Assembly: GCA_032622095.1 (NCBI GenBank)
Contig: CP136069.1
Coordinates: 19,543,326-19,607,325 of the forward strand
Length of the DNA: 64,000 nucleotides
Direction: 5' to 3'
DNA from: Siphonodentalium dalli
Taxonomy: Eukaryota > Mollusca > Scaphopoda > Gadilida > Siphonodentaliidae
The translations under genes and the position numbers were made by a program. Shown here one piece after another: positions 11,164 through 23,541 of the stretch (position 1 is the first letter of the stretch; every line of letters starts with the position of its first letter). Under the pieces are notes generated by a model. The model was not told the DNA's origin and ran no database searches. It saw only the letters and a list, made by a program, of their open reading frames with translations.

Positions 11164-12777
11164 CATTTCAGCCAAACCTTGGCTGTTTATTTCACAGCAG
11201 TTTCTGGGATAACCTGTGTGTCGGCTCAGAACATGCGTGCCAATTGAGGAGAACACGCGAAGGATTTGTGTAAATGTTAGCCCAAACGACATTTCGAAGT
11301 AACGACTGCTTTGTTGTTTATTTCGAGGAATAATACCGCATCATATGAATTCAGCCCAAATATATTGACAGGTGTCAAGGGTCAAACTCAAAACTGAGCA
11401 ATAAAAAACTAATATTAATAAATACCGAGTATATTTAATTTAACGCCAATGGGTCGTTTATGTGCGTTCAAGAGTGTATTTATGCTTAAAGCAAAGTGAA
11501 ATAACGATCTTAAAATGAATTGGCCGGTATATTGTATTAGTTATCAGGGTTACCAGGGTCGTAGTTGCATAAATTACAATATAGTTTATGTTTATGCTAA
11601 GATAACTTGGTCGGTATTGAGGTTAACACAGATGCCATATATGGCAATTCCAAATATGGAAAGTGACGTGCGCAAAACAGCTGCATCTGGGTCAGATATA
11701 TTTATAGCGAAGAAATGTTGTCAAATTCCACGTCTGAATACGCGTCTTATTCTCACTTATACCGTGTTTATATCAGTTTTATTCTATGTGTTGTTGTGTA
11801 TTGTATTACTTTGATCAAGGTTGCGCTTTTGTTATTCTCACAAAAGGTAAATTTGATGCGTGTTTGATGCGTGTTTACATTTCAACTACAGTGCGACGGA
11901 ATTCCATATCCTTAATTACGAGACTAATTTATCGAATGAGGTCAAATTTTCGCATATAAGAAGACTCGTATGTTATTCTGCACCATTCTGACGAGTGCTG
12001 AAATTCGCATTATTTTCGTTTTTATCGAAAAATAATCGTTCTCTATGCCTATCGACTGGAGATTCCCATGTAAATTTTTTCAACCAAAAAAAAAATCATT
12101 GTTTTGCCAATTTCAAGCTAGTTTATAGCATGGTCATGGCATAATTTGACATAGCGAGTGTCGGTAGACGTTTCTTGAGTGTGCACAACAAATTTTGGTC
12201 CCAACGAAGCAGGCTAAAATCCTGAAATTTGTCAATTTTACTTTGCGTGTGAAGAAAATATTCATTTAAACTTCCAAAATTGGTTGAAATATGCTCAACA
12301 ACATTCAGTTGAATGGTGACATTATTTATAGTCACCGACTAACTTCCACGATGAACCAAATTTGTTTTTATTGGTGACAATTATGTCGCGAGAGATAAAA
12401 ACTTTTTTAAAGAAAATGTAAAATTTTAGCTCATTTTAAGACTTTAATTGCTTGTAGATCGGTGTTAATTATCTTCGTCAATGATGTCATGTCACGCTTG
12501 TTAATAATTCATTTGTTCGGAAATACTTATTGGGGGTCGAAATGTATAAAATTTAACTACCACCACTTCCAAAAACAACACCAATAAACAATAACGCTCT
12601 TTGTTCCATGCAATGGAAATGGCTATTTATTGTCCTGATATCAGTGATATAAATGAATGCCTAAAATTAGTATTATCCTGAAATAAATTTATGCCACTTT
12701 GGCGAACATGGGAACCACGGTACAATTTATGCCATTTAGGCACACTTCAGAGTGAAATCAGGGCTTATATTTCGGCG
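11164..12777. other. no gene seen
   Basis: The 99-codon frame at 11515-11814 has no recognisable domain and no splice context. A single GAGCG-type motif in reverse (AATAACGCTCTTTGTTCC) lies at 12590-12607. Otherwise AT-rich and unrecognised. Confidence 0.45.
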
Positions 12778-12865
12778 AGAATCCAAATCTAGATTCTCGT
12801 AAATATTCTCGCAAATTACCCTGGATTCTCGTGAAAAAGTATATATGGATTCTCGCAAAATCAGA
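12778..12865 (+). repeat. cluster of ATTCTCG motifs
   Basis: Five or six copies of GATTCTCG or ATTCTCGCAAA in under 90 bp, just left of the 485-bp tandem array. Confidence 0.55.
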
Positions 12866-12895
12866 TGAAATATATGCCTTGGAAATATAGCAAAT

Positions 12896-14852
12896 CGTTT
12901 AATGCTTTAGAATTTTTGTTTTCGGAGATTTATATATATGCTTAAAGACATATTATGGACTTGTTATGGACTTTTTCGGGTGCGAGAAATTGATAAGTTA
13001 GTGCTCAGGCACTTTGCCAACCTGGGGAATTTTATCATTCTACTAACATCACTGAAATTTTCCAAAAAAATCTGCCACACCACTTCATAGAGAACATCGT
13101 CTGAACTACTCCAAATTGTAAATATTTACATCTCGATTCGGGGCGCAACTATCGGCTATAATTAAACAAAAATGATTTCGCCATCGAGAGTCATTGCATT
13201 TAACTAATATATAAGAATGACGTTGTGTATCATCCATTTGGATTAATATTCGTAACGAATAACTACTTTGAGAAAGATTATTCTTAATTTCTATTTGATC
13301 ACTCTGCCCGGTGTCTGCCGGAGTGTTTCACATCACTTTAATCAAGGAAGACTGTTCAGAAAAACTGTATTTCAAGAAATCGTTTAATGCTTTAGAATTT
13401 TGGTTTTCGGAGATTTATATATATGCTTAAAGACATATTATGGACTTGTTATGGACTTTTTCGGGTGCGAGAAATTGATAAGTTAGTGCTCAGGCACTTT
13501 GCCAACCTGGGGAATTTTATCATTCTACTAACATCACTGAAAATTTCCCAAAAAATCTGCCACACCACTTCATAGAGAACATCGTCTGAACTACTCCAAA
13601 TTGTAAATATTTACATCTCGATTCGGGGCGCAACTATCGGCTATAATTAAACATAAATGATTTCGCCATCGAGAGTCATTGCATTTAACTAATATATAAG
13701 AATGACGTTGTGTATTATCCATTTGGATTAATATTCGTAACGAATAACTACTTTGAGAAAGATTATTCTTAATTTCTATTTGATCACTCTGCCCGGTGTC
13801 TGCCGGAGTGTTTCACATCACTTTAATCAAGGAAGACTGTTCAGAAAAACTGTATTTCAAGAAATCGTTTAATGCTTTAGAATTTTGGTTTTTGGAGATT
13901 TATATATATGCTTAAAGACATATTATGGACTTGTTATGGACTTTTTCGGGTGCGAGAAATTGATAAGTTAGTGCTCAGGCACTTTGCCAACCTGGGGAAT
14001 GTTATCATTCTACTAACATCACTGAAAATTTCCAAAATAATCTACCACCCCACTTCATAGAGAACATCGTCTGATCTACTCCAAATTGTAAATATTTACA
14101 TCTCGATTCGGGGCGCAACTTTCGGCTATAATTAAACAAAAATGATTTCGCCATCGAGAGTCATTGCATTTAACTAATATATAAGAATGACGTTGTGTAT
14201 CATCCATTTGGATTAATATTCGTAACGAATAACTACTTTGAGAAAGATTATTCTTAATTTCTATTTGATCACTCTGCCCGGTGTCTGCCGGAGTGTTTCA
14301 CATCACTTTAATCAAGGAAGACTGTTCAGAAAAACTGTATTTCAAGAAATCGTTTAATGCTTTAGAATTTTGGTTTTCGGAGATTTATATATATGCTTAA
14401 AGATATATTATGGACTTGTTATGGACTTTTTCGGGTGCGAGAAATTGATAAGTTAGTGCTCAGGCACTTTGCCAACCTGGGGAATGTTATCATTCTACTA
14501 ACATCACTGAAAATTTCCAAAATAATCTACCACCCCACTTCATAGAGAACATCGTCTGAACTACTCCAAATTGTAAATATTTACATCTCGATTCGGGGCG
14601 CAACTATCGGCTATAATTAAACAAAAATGATTTCGCCATCGACTCGATGGCATCGAGAGTCATTGCATTTAACTAATATATAAGAATGACGTTGTGTATC
14701 ATCCATTTGGATTACTATTCGTAACAAATAACTACTTTGAGAAAGATTATTCTTAATTTCTATTTGATCACTCTGCCCGCGTTGTCTGCCGGAGGGTTTC
14801 ACATCACTTTAATCGAGGAAGACTGTTCAGAAAAACTGCATTTCAAGATCAC
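12896..14852 (+). repeat. 485-bp tandem array containing M5 MITE
   Basis: Four head-to-tail units. CGTTTAATGCTTTAGAATTT recurs at 12896, 13381, 13866 and 14351, exactly 485 bp apart; the last unit carries a small insertion (GACTCGATGGCATC) near 14640. Each unit contains a near-complete M5 element, from GCTTAAAGACATATTATGG to GAGTGTTTCACATCACTTTAA, plus about 115 bp of flank. Units differ at only a few positions, so the array is recent or homogenised. Confidence 0.92.
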
Positions 14853-14924
14853 CAAACAACTTTCCTTTTTAGGGCCACCACATCTTTCCAAAGATGTACT
14901 TCTTCCATTTTTCTATCAAAGACC

Positions 14925-15190
14925 GAAAAATGTCGTTAAACTAGAGATCCAAATACCCACTAAGGGCCCCTATATCTTGAAATATTAAAGACCGAGAATG
15001 TCGTTAAACTATAAAGACCGAAAAATGTCGTTAAACTATAGAGATCCAAATACCCCCTATATCTTGAGATATTATAAAGACCGAAAAATGTCATTAAACT
15101 ATTAAAGACCGAAAAATGTCGTTAAACTAGAGATCCAAACATCCCGATCCCCTATTTTTTTTAGACAATTAAGAACGAAATATGTCGTTA
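14925..15190 (+). repeat. tandem repeat of a GACCGAAAAATGTCGTTAAA unit
   Basis: About six irregularly spaced copies of AAGACCGAAAAATGTCGTT followed by AAACTA and AGAGATCCAAATACCC. Follows directly on the 485-bp array. Confidence 0.8.
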
Positions 15191-15452
15191 CACCATTAAT
15201 ACATAATTTGTGTTTATGAAAGTCTGGCACCCATTAGCAGTTTGTTTTCAGTACATTTTAATATTCATTGGAACGTAAACAATTATTCGCTGACAGAAAT
15301 CATGTTAATATCGCCTTTCGTTACTGGTTTCCTCTACTCAAATATTTCTCACTGCTCAATACTTATAATTTAAAAAAATGTTCTGTGTTGTGTGTCACTT
15401 CTTAATAGCATTATGTATTCTGCTATTGGCAAGAAACAAAGTTGCAGTATAC

Positions 15453-15948
15453 CTTAAAGGTACGGAAGGCCTTGGTGGGTATCCTGTGAACATATTTCCA
15501 CCTGTCAAAAACCGCTGCAAACGAAAATAATATTCAAATATAGACATACTTTGTTAATATACAAATGAGAAATATCTCATAAACAGTATGTTATTGTCGT
15601 AAATTTGACGATTGTTTGACAAAGCATAAAAAGTTACTTTCTTGGTGTTTCTTTATATTATGATGGTAAACATAAAGAGCGTTCTTTGTTGCTCAATTCC
15701 TTATTTGGAAATAATAAAGAGCGTTTATACCATTTGTGTGTGATTAGCCAGTAGCATTGTGCTGCCTTCTATAACACAATCAGACTCTTGTTTAGGTAAA
15801 ATTTAGTAGGTCTTTATGTGAGCATGATGTTTACGCGATAGTGATCGTATATTTGAACCAATATGTATGCGTTTTAATATTTTTCTGTTTACGGTGTTTG
15901 GAACAAATATGAATATTTTCGACAACTAAGCCCCCTCGTCCCTTTAAT
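15453..15948 (+). mobile_element. M2 MITE, diverged
   Basis: Begins TTAAAGGTACGGAAGG and ends CCCTCGTCCCTTTAA. It contains the paired motif ATAAAGAGCGTT at 15672 and ATAAAGAGCGTTTAT at 15713, about 41 nt apart. The most diverged of four M2 copies; TTAA at both ends. Confidence 0.8.
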
Positions 15949-15949
15949 A

Positions 15950-17140
15950 TAATTAATATAACATCCCTCATCCAATAATATCCAAATTGCATATCTAAGT
16001 TCAATCCTAGTTACACGTCACGCCGCCCCTCATCATTTGCCAATTGTACACCCTTTTTTTTGCTGCTGCTGCAACTGTTCAATTTCTTTTAAAATTATTG
16101 AAAAAATGGCCCTCCCGCCCGCCGACATTTACTTCTGATTTTTTTTTATCATCGGTCCGCACCAAAATTGAGCACACGTCCCTATATAATATACATATTT
16201 AAACCGAGTATACACGGTGGTGTAATAGATCAACCGTTAATTTAACCGTTTAGGTAGCATATTTCCACGTATACGTTATCACGACAAATCCCTGCTGATC
16301 TGTTATTAATGAACCAAACACTTAACATGTCAACACACTCTGGCCCGCCAATGCTACAGTGTATAAACGTAACGGGGCAAATATGCACATTATATTGGCA
16401 GCTAACGAGAGCATTCATCATCGGCAATCTGCTCACCTCTTTTAGCCGATACGATAGAAACTAAACGATTTGTTACTTCTAATTACCCGTACTTAATTAC
16501 ACTACTTGCGTGTTAATAAAGTACGACCCCATTACCACTAAATGTGAAACATGGGATTTAGAACATTAATATTCACTCTTACATATTTCCACATTCAAGG
16601 TGTAATCGTATGTCAGTTGTAACGTTGTGAAACTGCAACCGAACTGAATTATTCTATGCTAAATAGTTCATGGCTGACCTGATGCATGCATCTTAGTTTT
16701 CTTGTATATTATATCGGCGTGCTTGGTTGTAATATGCATTATGAAGTGCCCTTGACTCATATGTGACTTCCATTATTTAAAGGGACATTTCTCACTGGAA
16801 ACTCCAAATTATGTCAAAGCAATTTCAAGAAAGGACAATGGGCACTGATCAAAGTCAAAGGAATTTTCCAACTATTTTCAAATGTTCTTGATTTTATCAT
16901 ATAACGAATATAGACTAACAAGGCATGTTTTTATTGTCCCATGATCATTCATCCATATCAAAGTATCTAATTTATTTATCGAGCAGTATTTTGATTCATA
17001 GTATCGAACCGGAACCAGGGGCGTGGCTAGAGGGTCTCCGTTGTCCACCTTGATATTTCCACTGCACCCCTCCCTCTTGAGCCAAACCAAATATCCATGT
17101 TCGCAAAATACCATTTGCACCAACCTTTCCAATTGGTAAC
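15950..17140. other. no gene seen
   Basis: Frames on the minus strand at 16242-16436 and 16878-17132 lack support. The stretch TGTGACTTCCATTATTTAAAG near 16761-16781 is a relative of the target site of the hAT-like element at 3051. AGGGGCGTGGCTAGAG at 17018 resembles a common repeat end. Confidence 0.45.
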
Positions 17141-17653
17141 TTAAAGATACGGGCGGCGTTGGCGCTGGATATGCTGTTATTCAGCTCCGTCAAAAACCGC
17201 CATAAACAGAAAGAATAGTAAAATATAGACAGACTTTGTTCTTATATACCAATCAGAAATATGACATAAACAGTATGTTATTGTCAAATGGTTTTCCTTT
17301 GTTATGTAAACAAAAGCAAAAAACGTTACAGAACCTGGCTTTTGTTTAGATCCGGATATGGTAAACATAAAGAGCGTTATTTGTTACGGTTTTCCTGATA
17401 TGGAAATAATAAAGAGCGTTTATATCATTTGTGTGTGATTAACCAATAGAATTGCGCTGTGTTATATAAACAGAAGCAACACTTCTGTAACGCGAGAATG
17501 TTCTTGTTTACGTACACCATCGTACGTCTTGACGACAATACTACTATTTACGCGCTGATTATGTTTGGCATATGAACAAAACTATATATATTTTTTAATA
17601 TTCCTTCTGTTGATGGCGAATAGTTCTGCAATGAACACCGCCCGTGCCTTTAA
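17141..17653 (+). mobile_element. M2 MITE
   Basis: 513 bp bounded by TTAAAGATACGGGCGGCG and CACCGCCCGTGCCTTTAA, with TTAA ends as expected for piggyBac-type target duplication. Contains the paired motif at 17367 and 17406, about 40 nt apart around TTTCCTGATATGGAAAT. No transposase. Confidence 0.9.
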
Positions 17654-17689
17654 CCGTCCAACTATTGAAGATTGTGATTGTGATTACGA

Positions 17690-18150
17690 TATGATACTAA
17701 AGATGATGACGATGTAGACAATTATGATGCTATGCCTATATAGTACTGATGCTGCTGCCGATGATGATGCTGCTGATGATGATGGTGATGATGAAGATGA
17801 TGACGACGATGATGATGATAATGATGATGATATGCCTATAGAGTACTGATGCTGATGACGATGATGATGCTGCTGCTGATGATGAAGATGATGACGACGA
17901 TGATGACGACGACGATGGTGATGTTGATGATGATAAATAATGATGATTATGACGATGTAGGCAATTATGACGATATAGAGTACTGATGCTGATGATGATA
18001 AATATGATGTTGATGATGATAAATATGATTATGATGACGTAGACGAAGAGGACACTGATGACGATGATACTACCAATAGGCGCGACGACGATGATGATGA
18101 TCTCGATGTTGGCGTAGACGATGATGCGGCGGTGATGATGGGTGATGCTT
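17690..18150 (+). repeat. GAT/GAC trinucleotide-rich microsatellite
   Basis: Long interrupted (GAT)n with GCT, GAC and AAT variants, plus a partial higher-order repeat (TATGCCTATA followed by GTACTGATGCTG at about 17730 and 17832). A 156-residue minus-strand frame across it is an Ile/Ser/His low-complexity artefact. Confidence 0.9.
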
Positions 18151-18164
18151 ATATTTTTGTTGTT

Positions 18165-19275
18165 TTCTGATTTTAAGATATCACAAAATTGAATCAGTGA
18201 TATCATAAATTCATTTTGTCATATCACAAAATCGAATATATGATATCACACAATAAGTAAGCATTTAGTTATATCAATAATTCGATTTTATGATATCATA
18301 AAAATGATTTAATTAATGATATCACAAAATGTTGAAGGAATAGTAGCCCAGCTATGCCATTTTCTATTTATCGATATCACAAAACTTAAGTCGTGATGTC
18401 ACAAATTCCATTTTATGATATAATACAATCTAATTAGTGATAACACTAAATGCTTACTATTTTGTGATATCAATAATTCGATTTTGTGATATCAAAAAAT
18501 TAATTTATCACATAATTTGGCCATAAAAGCAGTTTCATAATTATCGGTAATAGACACGTTTAATATCAGCGCGTGCGATGACGTCACGGCGTTCTTCAAA
18601 TAACTTGCGATCGCTGTAGTTTATGATTGTTGTTTTCGATGAATATTTCGCGTTGCTTCGGGTTTATTTGATCATGTGATAAAATGTATCTCACACTCGT
18701 CCTATTTTATACGTAATTTATCAACCTCGTCCTCTAAATTCTATTTGAGCCTCGGTAAACCTCGGCTCAAATCGAATTTAGTGAACTCGGTTGATAAATT
18801 CCGTATAAAATCGAAACTCATATGAGATCCTCTATTTATGATATCACAAATTGGTAATAGTGATGTCTTGAAATCATTTTGTGATATCATTAAATATTTA
18901 ATGATATCATATGTTCAGGTTTGTGATATCATATATTCATTTCGTGATGCCACAAAATGAATTATAGATATCACAAAATAGGTAATAAATAGAAGAACGC
19001 CGTCCCATAAATATTTACAACTGATAGCCATTTCAGAATAAATGTTTTACCAACAGTAGAAAGATATGTTGCAGTTGGTGTAAAAACAATATATTCCCAC
19101 TAACTACTGGTTGGAAAATCAAACAATGGGAACAATTTAAAACTATATGTTGTGTAATGCATGATCCAATTATTGATATCACTAAATGCTTACTATTTCG
19201 TGATATAAAAAAATCGATTTTTGAATTGGAATTAATGATATCTTAACATTATTTTGTGATATCATAAAATATTAT
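18165..19275. repeat. GATATC-palindrome-rich block
   Basis: At least fifteen copies of TGATATCA-type palindromes (GATATC core), mostly as TGATATCACAAAAT or TGATATCATAAAAT, at irregular spacing on both sides of the foldback at 18535-18838. Many near-miss variants (TGATGTCAC, TGATATAAT) suggest decay of a repeated 25-40-bp unit. Confidence 0.8.
18535..18838. mobile_element. foldback element FB2, copy 1
   Basis: Long hairpin at about 18690-18830 whose tip is GAGCCTCGGTAAACCTCGGCTC-like, joined to a tail containing TTTGATCATGTGATAAAATG and GCGTTGCTTCGGG. An inverted homologue lies at 60155-60455. It interrupts the GATATC-rich block. Confidence 0.75.
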
Positions 19276-19493
19276 ACATTTATTGCATTGTTTCGAGGTT
19301 GACATGAGGATTTTAATATTCACCGAGGCCGCAGGCGAGAGCTTTCCGATGAATGGCAACAAGCCATATTTCCGACTAAATCCTGAAAAATTACCTATAA
19401 TTCTGCTATGGTTAAGTGGTCAATTACTTTGGGCATTACTGTATACGGTTTACATGAACGTTTCCGATGTTCATAGACCAATAACTGAAGTCG

Positions 19494-19870
19494 ACACTTC
19501 ACAAAAAGAGATGAGCCGCCTACGTCACTTCAAGCCGATCGTGTGCACGCGCTTGTTGCGTGGTGTCCACTTCACAAAAAGTGATGAACCACTTATATAC
19601 GTCACGTCAAGCCGACCGTGTGCACGCGCTTGTTGCGTGGTGTCCACTTCACAAAAAGTGATGAACCACTTATATACGTCACTTCAAGCCGACCGTGTGC
19701 ACGCGCTTGTTGCGTGGTGTCCACTTCACAAAAAGTGATGAACCACTTATATATACGTCACTTCAAGCCGATGGTGTGCACGCGCTGTTTGTGTGGTGTC
19801 CACTTCACAAACGGCGATGAACCACTTATATACGTCACTTCAAGCCGACCGTGTGCACGCGCTTGCTGCG
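19494..19870 (+). repeat. 77-79-bp tandem array
   Basis: About five units of GTGTCCACTTCACAAAAAGT, GATGAACCACTTATATACGT and CACTTCAAGCCGACCGTGTG followed by CACGCGCTTGTTGCGTG. TGTCCAC recurs at 19564, 19641, 19718 and 19797. The overlapping frames 19283-19738 and 19618-19884 are repeat translations. Confidence 0.92.
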
Positions 19871-19996
19871 TGTTGTTATTGTAAGCTATAGACTGTGTTG
19901 GAATTTACTTACAATAATTATTGTGGTGGTTTTGAAAAGTTGTTCAAATTATTAATGTTATATTAAAATGTACTGGTATATGTTAATAAGAAATGA

Positions 19997-20174
19997 CTTG
20001 CAGATCGATTGGAGTCATTGGTTTTGACCGGCAGAGTAATTAAACATAGTTCGAGTGAATCCCTTCGGGTTTTGTTAATTACACTGCCGGTGAATTCAAA
20101 CACGGGATTCACTAACTTTGTTTAATTACTAGACTCTGTCGGTCAAAATACAAAGACCCCAATCGATCTGCAAC
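19997..20174. repeat. stand-alone long hairpin
   Basis: Left arm CTTGCAGATCGATTGG near 19997 pairs with CCAATCGATCTGCAA ending near 20174. Arms run about 80 nt with mismatches to a tip containing CCCTTCGGG near 20055. No ORF. Confidence 0.8.
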
Positions 20175-20179
20175 TTACT

Positions 20180-20785
20180 GCAATTTCTCAACCCTTTACC
20201 CAACAGTAATATGACTATCGTCATTACCTCCACCCAATACTGATAGAAGAGAATGTCGCCACCCCAGCCAACAGAACTTTCTATTGACGTCAATGTTATT
20301 GGAACAAAATTGTATTATTACTGAATTTTATAGTGGCTATATATTAAATGAAATTATGTTTATCTGCATGGATGGGAGTATTTTTTTTTTTCAGAGTTGC
20401 GAATCCCCCTCCCCCTAGTATGATGAATATTTATTAGGTTTTATATTTATATTTTATAACAAGAAATGTAATAAACAAACAATAGGTAAGTTTTTTTTTA
20501 ATTTACATTAAAAATAAAAGCAATTTGTTGTGTTATAACGCAATATTTTTGTTGTAAACTATGACGGGAAAAAACGCAAAACTCTGGGCTCTGTGGATGC
20601 TATGCGACAGGGCACTCTGGGGCTCTCTGAATTCTAAAGGGTTAAATAATACGTGAAATGTGTATATCGTTCAACTCCACGTCCATGCCAGTCCACGTTC
20701 ATTCTACATGTGAAGGTTGCATGTATACACCCCACCTAAAATCTACCCCACCGGCGTCCCTTACATGCGCGTATGAGGAACGCTA
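20180..20785. other. no gene seen
   Basis: AT-rich DNA with T-runs near 20381 and 20490. No supported gene, RNA or clear repeat. Confidence 0.5.
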
Positions 20786-20786
20786 T

Positions 20787-21495
20787 TTTGTCAAATGATC
20801 GTCGTAATCACAAGTGTGCATTATTTGGACACCTCCTAAAGTGTTCATCATTTAAAGATACGGGTGGCGTTGGTGGTGGGTATGCTGTTAAAATATTCAC
20901 CTCCGTCAAAAACTGCCATAAACAGAAATAATAGTAAAATATAGACAGACTTTGTTTTTATACCAATCAGAAATATGGCATAAACAGTATGTTATTGTCA
21001 ATTTTTTCCCCTTTGTTATGTAAACAAAGGCAAAAAAACGTTACGTTTCCTGGCTTTTGTTTTGATCCGGATATGGTAAACATAAAGGGCGTTATTTGTT
21101 ACTGGTTTCCTGATATATGAAAATAATAAAGAGCGTTTATATTATTTTTGTGTGATTAACCAATATAATTGCGCTGTGTTATGTAAACAGAGCATAACTT
21201 ATGTAACATGATCAGGCTCTTGTTTACGTACATCATCGTACGCCCTGACGACAATATACTATTTAATCGCTGATTATGTTTGGCATATGAACAAAACTAT
21301 ATATATTTTAATATTCGTTCTGTTGATGGCGATTTCAACAAATATGAATATTTCGGCAACGAACGCCGCCCGTGCCTTTAATAATGCACAGTTGTCCTTC
21401 AAATAATGCTCACTTACTGTCTAAATAAGCTCACTTACTGTCTAAATAATGCACACTTGTAGTCAACAGTGGTCATTTGACAAAATAACACCCAA
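20787..21495. mobile_element. outer inverted repeat enclosing an M2 element
   Basis: ATTTTGTCAAATGATCGTCG and CACAAGTGTGCATTATTTGG at 20790-20835 are inverted at about 21443-21490 (AATGCACACTTGTAGTC, GGTCATTTGACAAAATAA). M2 copy 3 sits inside, so an M2 probably inserted into an older foldback. A short CTCACTTACTGTCTAAATAA duplication lies at 21405-21445. Confidence 0.6.
20852..21381 (+). mobile_element. M2 MITE
   Basis: 530 bp bounded by TTAAAGATACGGGTGGCG and ACGCCGCCCGTGCCTTTAA. Contains the motif pair at 21081 (AAAGGGCGTT) and 21123 (AAAGAGCGTTTAT). Very similar to the copy at 17141. Confidence 0.9.
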
Positions 21496-21499
21496 GGCG

Positions 21500-22195
21500 A
21501 CACAAACCGCAGGTGACTTTAAACTTCAATAAAACACACTCAAACTACATTCATTTACCAAAAAATAGCTCTTAAAAATTACGTTGACATTATTTGGAGT
21601 TTAAAATGAGCCGTTTAAATATAGGCATAGTCCTGCAAAACATTCTTGACATATGTGCATCAATGCATCTGAATATTAATATATCAATATACTCGATTGG
21701 CAATGAGCTCCTCCTTGTGCCAGCACAACAACCAAAACAAGAAATGTAAACACACACCATGGGGTGTATCCATGTTGTTAATGTCATACTCATAACGTAT
21801 AGTCCAATAGGCAATGAATGAAACATGGGCGGCTTTCGAAATGAACAGATTTTCTTTTCATAAAACCCGAACCATTCATGCCAAGTTTTCTATAGACCGA
21901 CAAATGAACAGTGGTTCTCAACATAGATGGAATTCGGCTGGATTTAAGTGCTAACGTGTATTTCTGGTGAGTTCCAAATTAATTATGTCGAAAATTATAC
22001 AATGTCTTATGTTATGGTCATAAATCTTGATAATAGTGTGTGTTTGACCCAACAAGATGTTGACTTTGGGGTTATAAGAGGGTTGTTGAGATTATATATG
22101 TTGCGAACGCCTTAACATTTTGAAACAAACCATCAAACTGTATTCAGGTCTCCGGGTCAATTTTATATTCTTGTAAGAATGTAGTGGGTAACTTA
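21500..22195. other. no gene seen
   Basis: Unrecognised AT-rich DNA; the minus-strand frame at 21590-21826 has no domain or splice support. Confidence 0.5.
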
Positions 22196-22199
22196 ACCA

Positions 22200-22599
22200 T
22201 TAACCCTTTACCCAACAAACCGGCCAAAACCGGCCAAATAAAGCTTCAACAGCCTAAAATATCTTCGGTCGGTCTCAATAGAACCATACAAATATGGATA
22301 TCATTGGAACCGGCTCCTTGACCACATTGTGATAGTTACAGTTATGCCCTGTGCCAATGCATTCTCTTATATATGCGAGTCGACCATAGGTCGCCTCGTA
22401 TGTATAAGAAAATGCATTGGCCTAAAAAAAATCTTTTTTTAACACTTTTTACCATTTTTTCTTACATTCTTTAACAATTTTATAATTTTTAATGTGTTAA
22501 GCCAATGCATTCTCTTATATATGCGAGGCGACCTATGGTCGACTCGCTTATATAAGAGAATGCATTGGCACAGGGCCCTTCTGTTGGGTAAATGGTTAA
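22200..22599 (+). mobile_element. HPb hairpin-pair MITE
   Basis: Starts TTAACCCTTTACCCAACA and ends CTTCTGTTGGGTAAATGGTTAA. TTAA ends followed by CCCTTT are the signature of piggyBac-like elements. It carries two copies of the 69-bp hairpin (22353-22421, partly decayed, and 22501-22569) in inverted orientation. Sub-terminal block AACCGGCCAAAACCGGCC. Copies at 59178 and 63247. Confidence 0.9.
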
Positions 22600-22820
22600 T
22601 ATACTGAATACTCAATGACGAGTAGTTATCCATTAGGAAATATTCAGATAAAAAGTTCAACAAACGATCATATCCCTTCAATAAATACGGCTCCTTCTGT
22701 ATTTGTATTACCTATCGACTGCTTATTCTTCCTCAAAATCCCTCCGAATTAATAATAGACCATTCCAATGTATACTTTTATAACTGAGTGGAAGAATCCA
22801 TTTAGTAACGACAGGGTTAA
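22596..22820 (+). mobile_element. M6 MITE, single-unit copy
   Basis: From TTAATATACTGAATACTC through GAGTAGTTATCC, GGAAATATTCAGATAA and GGAAGAATCCATTTAGTA to ACAGGGTTAA. Homologous to 30220-30455 plus one unit of the 69-bp array at 29536-30290. It shares the TTAA at 22596 with the adjoining HPb element. Confidence 0.65.
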
Positions 22821-22824
22821 CACG

Positions 22825-23540
22825 TTTGGAACGAAAAGAGCAACATGACAGATAATATCTTGTTCGATATTGATTTTTTAAACCATTTATTTTATAATAT
22901 GATTACGTCAGTACGTAAACCCAAAACACGTACTTCGATCTATAAAAATAAAATGGTAAATGTATGTTTCATGGGAGTGCCTGTATTTCCGACCAACTTG
23001 GGTCAATACGTCAGTACGTATGAACAGAGACATGTCTCTATTCCGAAGGTTCGCTATTCCGAATATTCACTATTCTATTCCGAATATGTGAATACTAGCG
23101 TAATAGCATTTTTCATTCCTCGTGTGTTTTTATGGGGGGGGGGGGGGGGGGGGAATTATTATTTTCTATAACATTCCAACAAAAAAGTGGCAATATAAAT
23201 AGGCTTAGTTTATATCACATAATTAGCCCATAAACCCGGCTTCATATTTTTAGTAAGACACATGTGCATTATCGGCACGAACAGTGACGTAGGAGCTTAA
23301 CACAATGGTATCGATGTCAATGCCAGAACTTTATTATTATGTAAATTGGAATATAATTATGTTATTCGATTTGTGTTGGGTTGTGAGATAAACATGGGTG
23401 ATAAGGGTGGTTGAAAAATTTTGTCAACACGAAAAGACACATTACATTTAAAATCCTCTCTGTGTGTCATATTTGGTTTTCACCATTTTTTCATAAATAC
23501 AAAGCAAACCACTGTGTTGAATTTGATTGTTTGTGTTGTT
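22825..23540. other. no gene seen; poly-G run
   Basis: Contains a run of about 21 G at 23133-23153, a probable simple repeat whose true length may be uncertain in assembly. The 108-codon frame ending at 23171 runs through the G tract and is not supported. Confidence 0.5.
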
Positions 23541-23541
23541 A

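Noticed and set aside
17736-18206. 156-residue minus-strand frame
   Set aside because: Ile/Ser/His run produced by a GAT trinucleotide repeat.
19283-19884. Frames across the 77-bp array
   Set aside because: A repeat period not divisible by three shifts frame every unit; peptide is a repeat translation.
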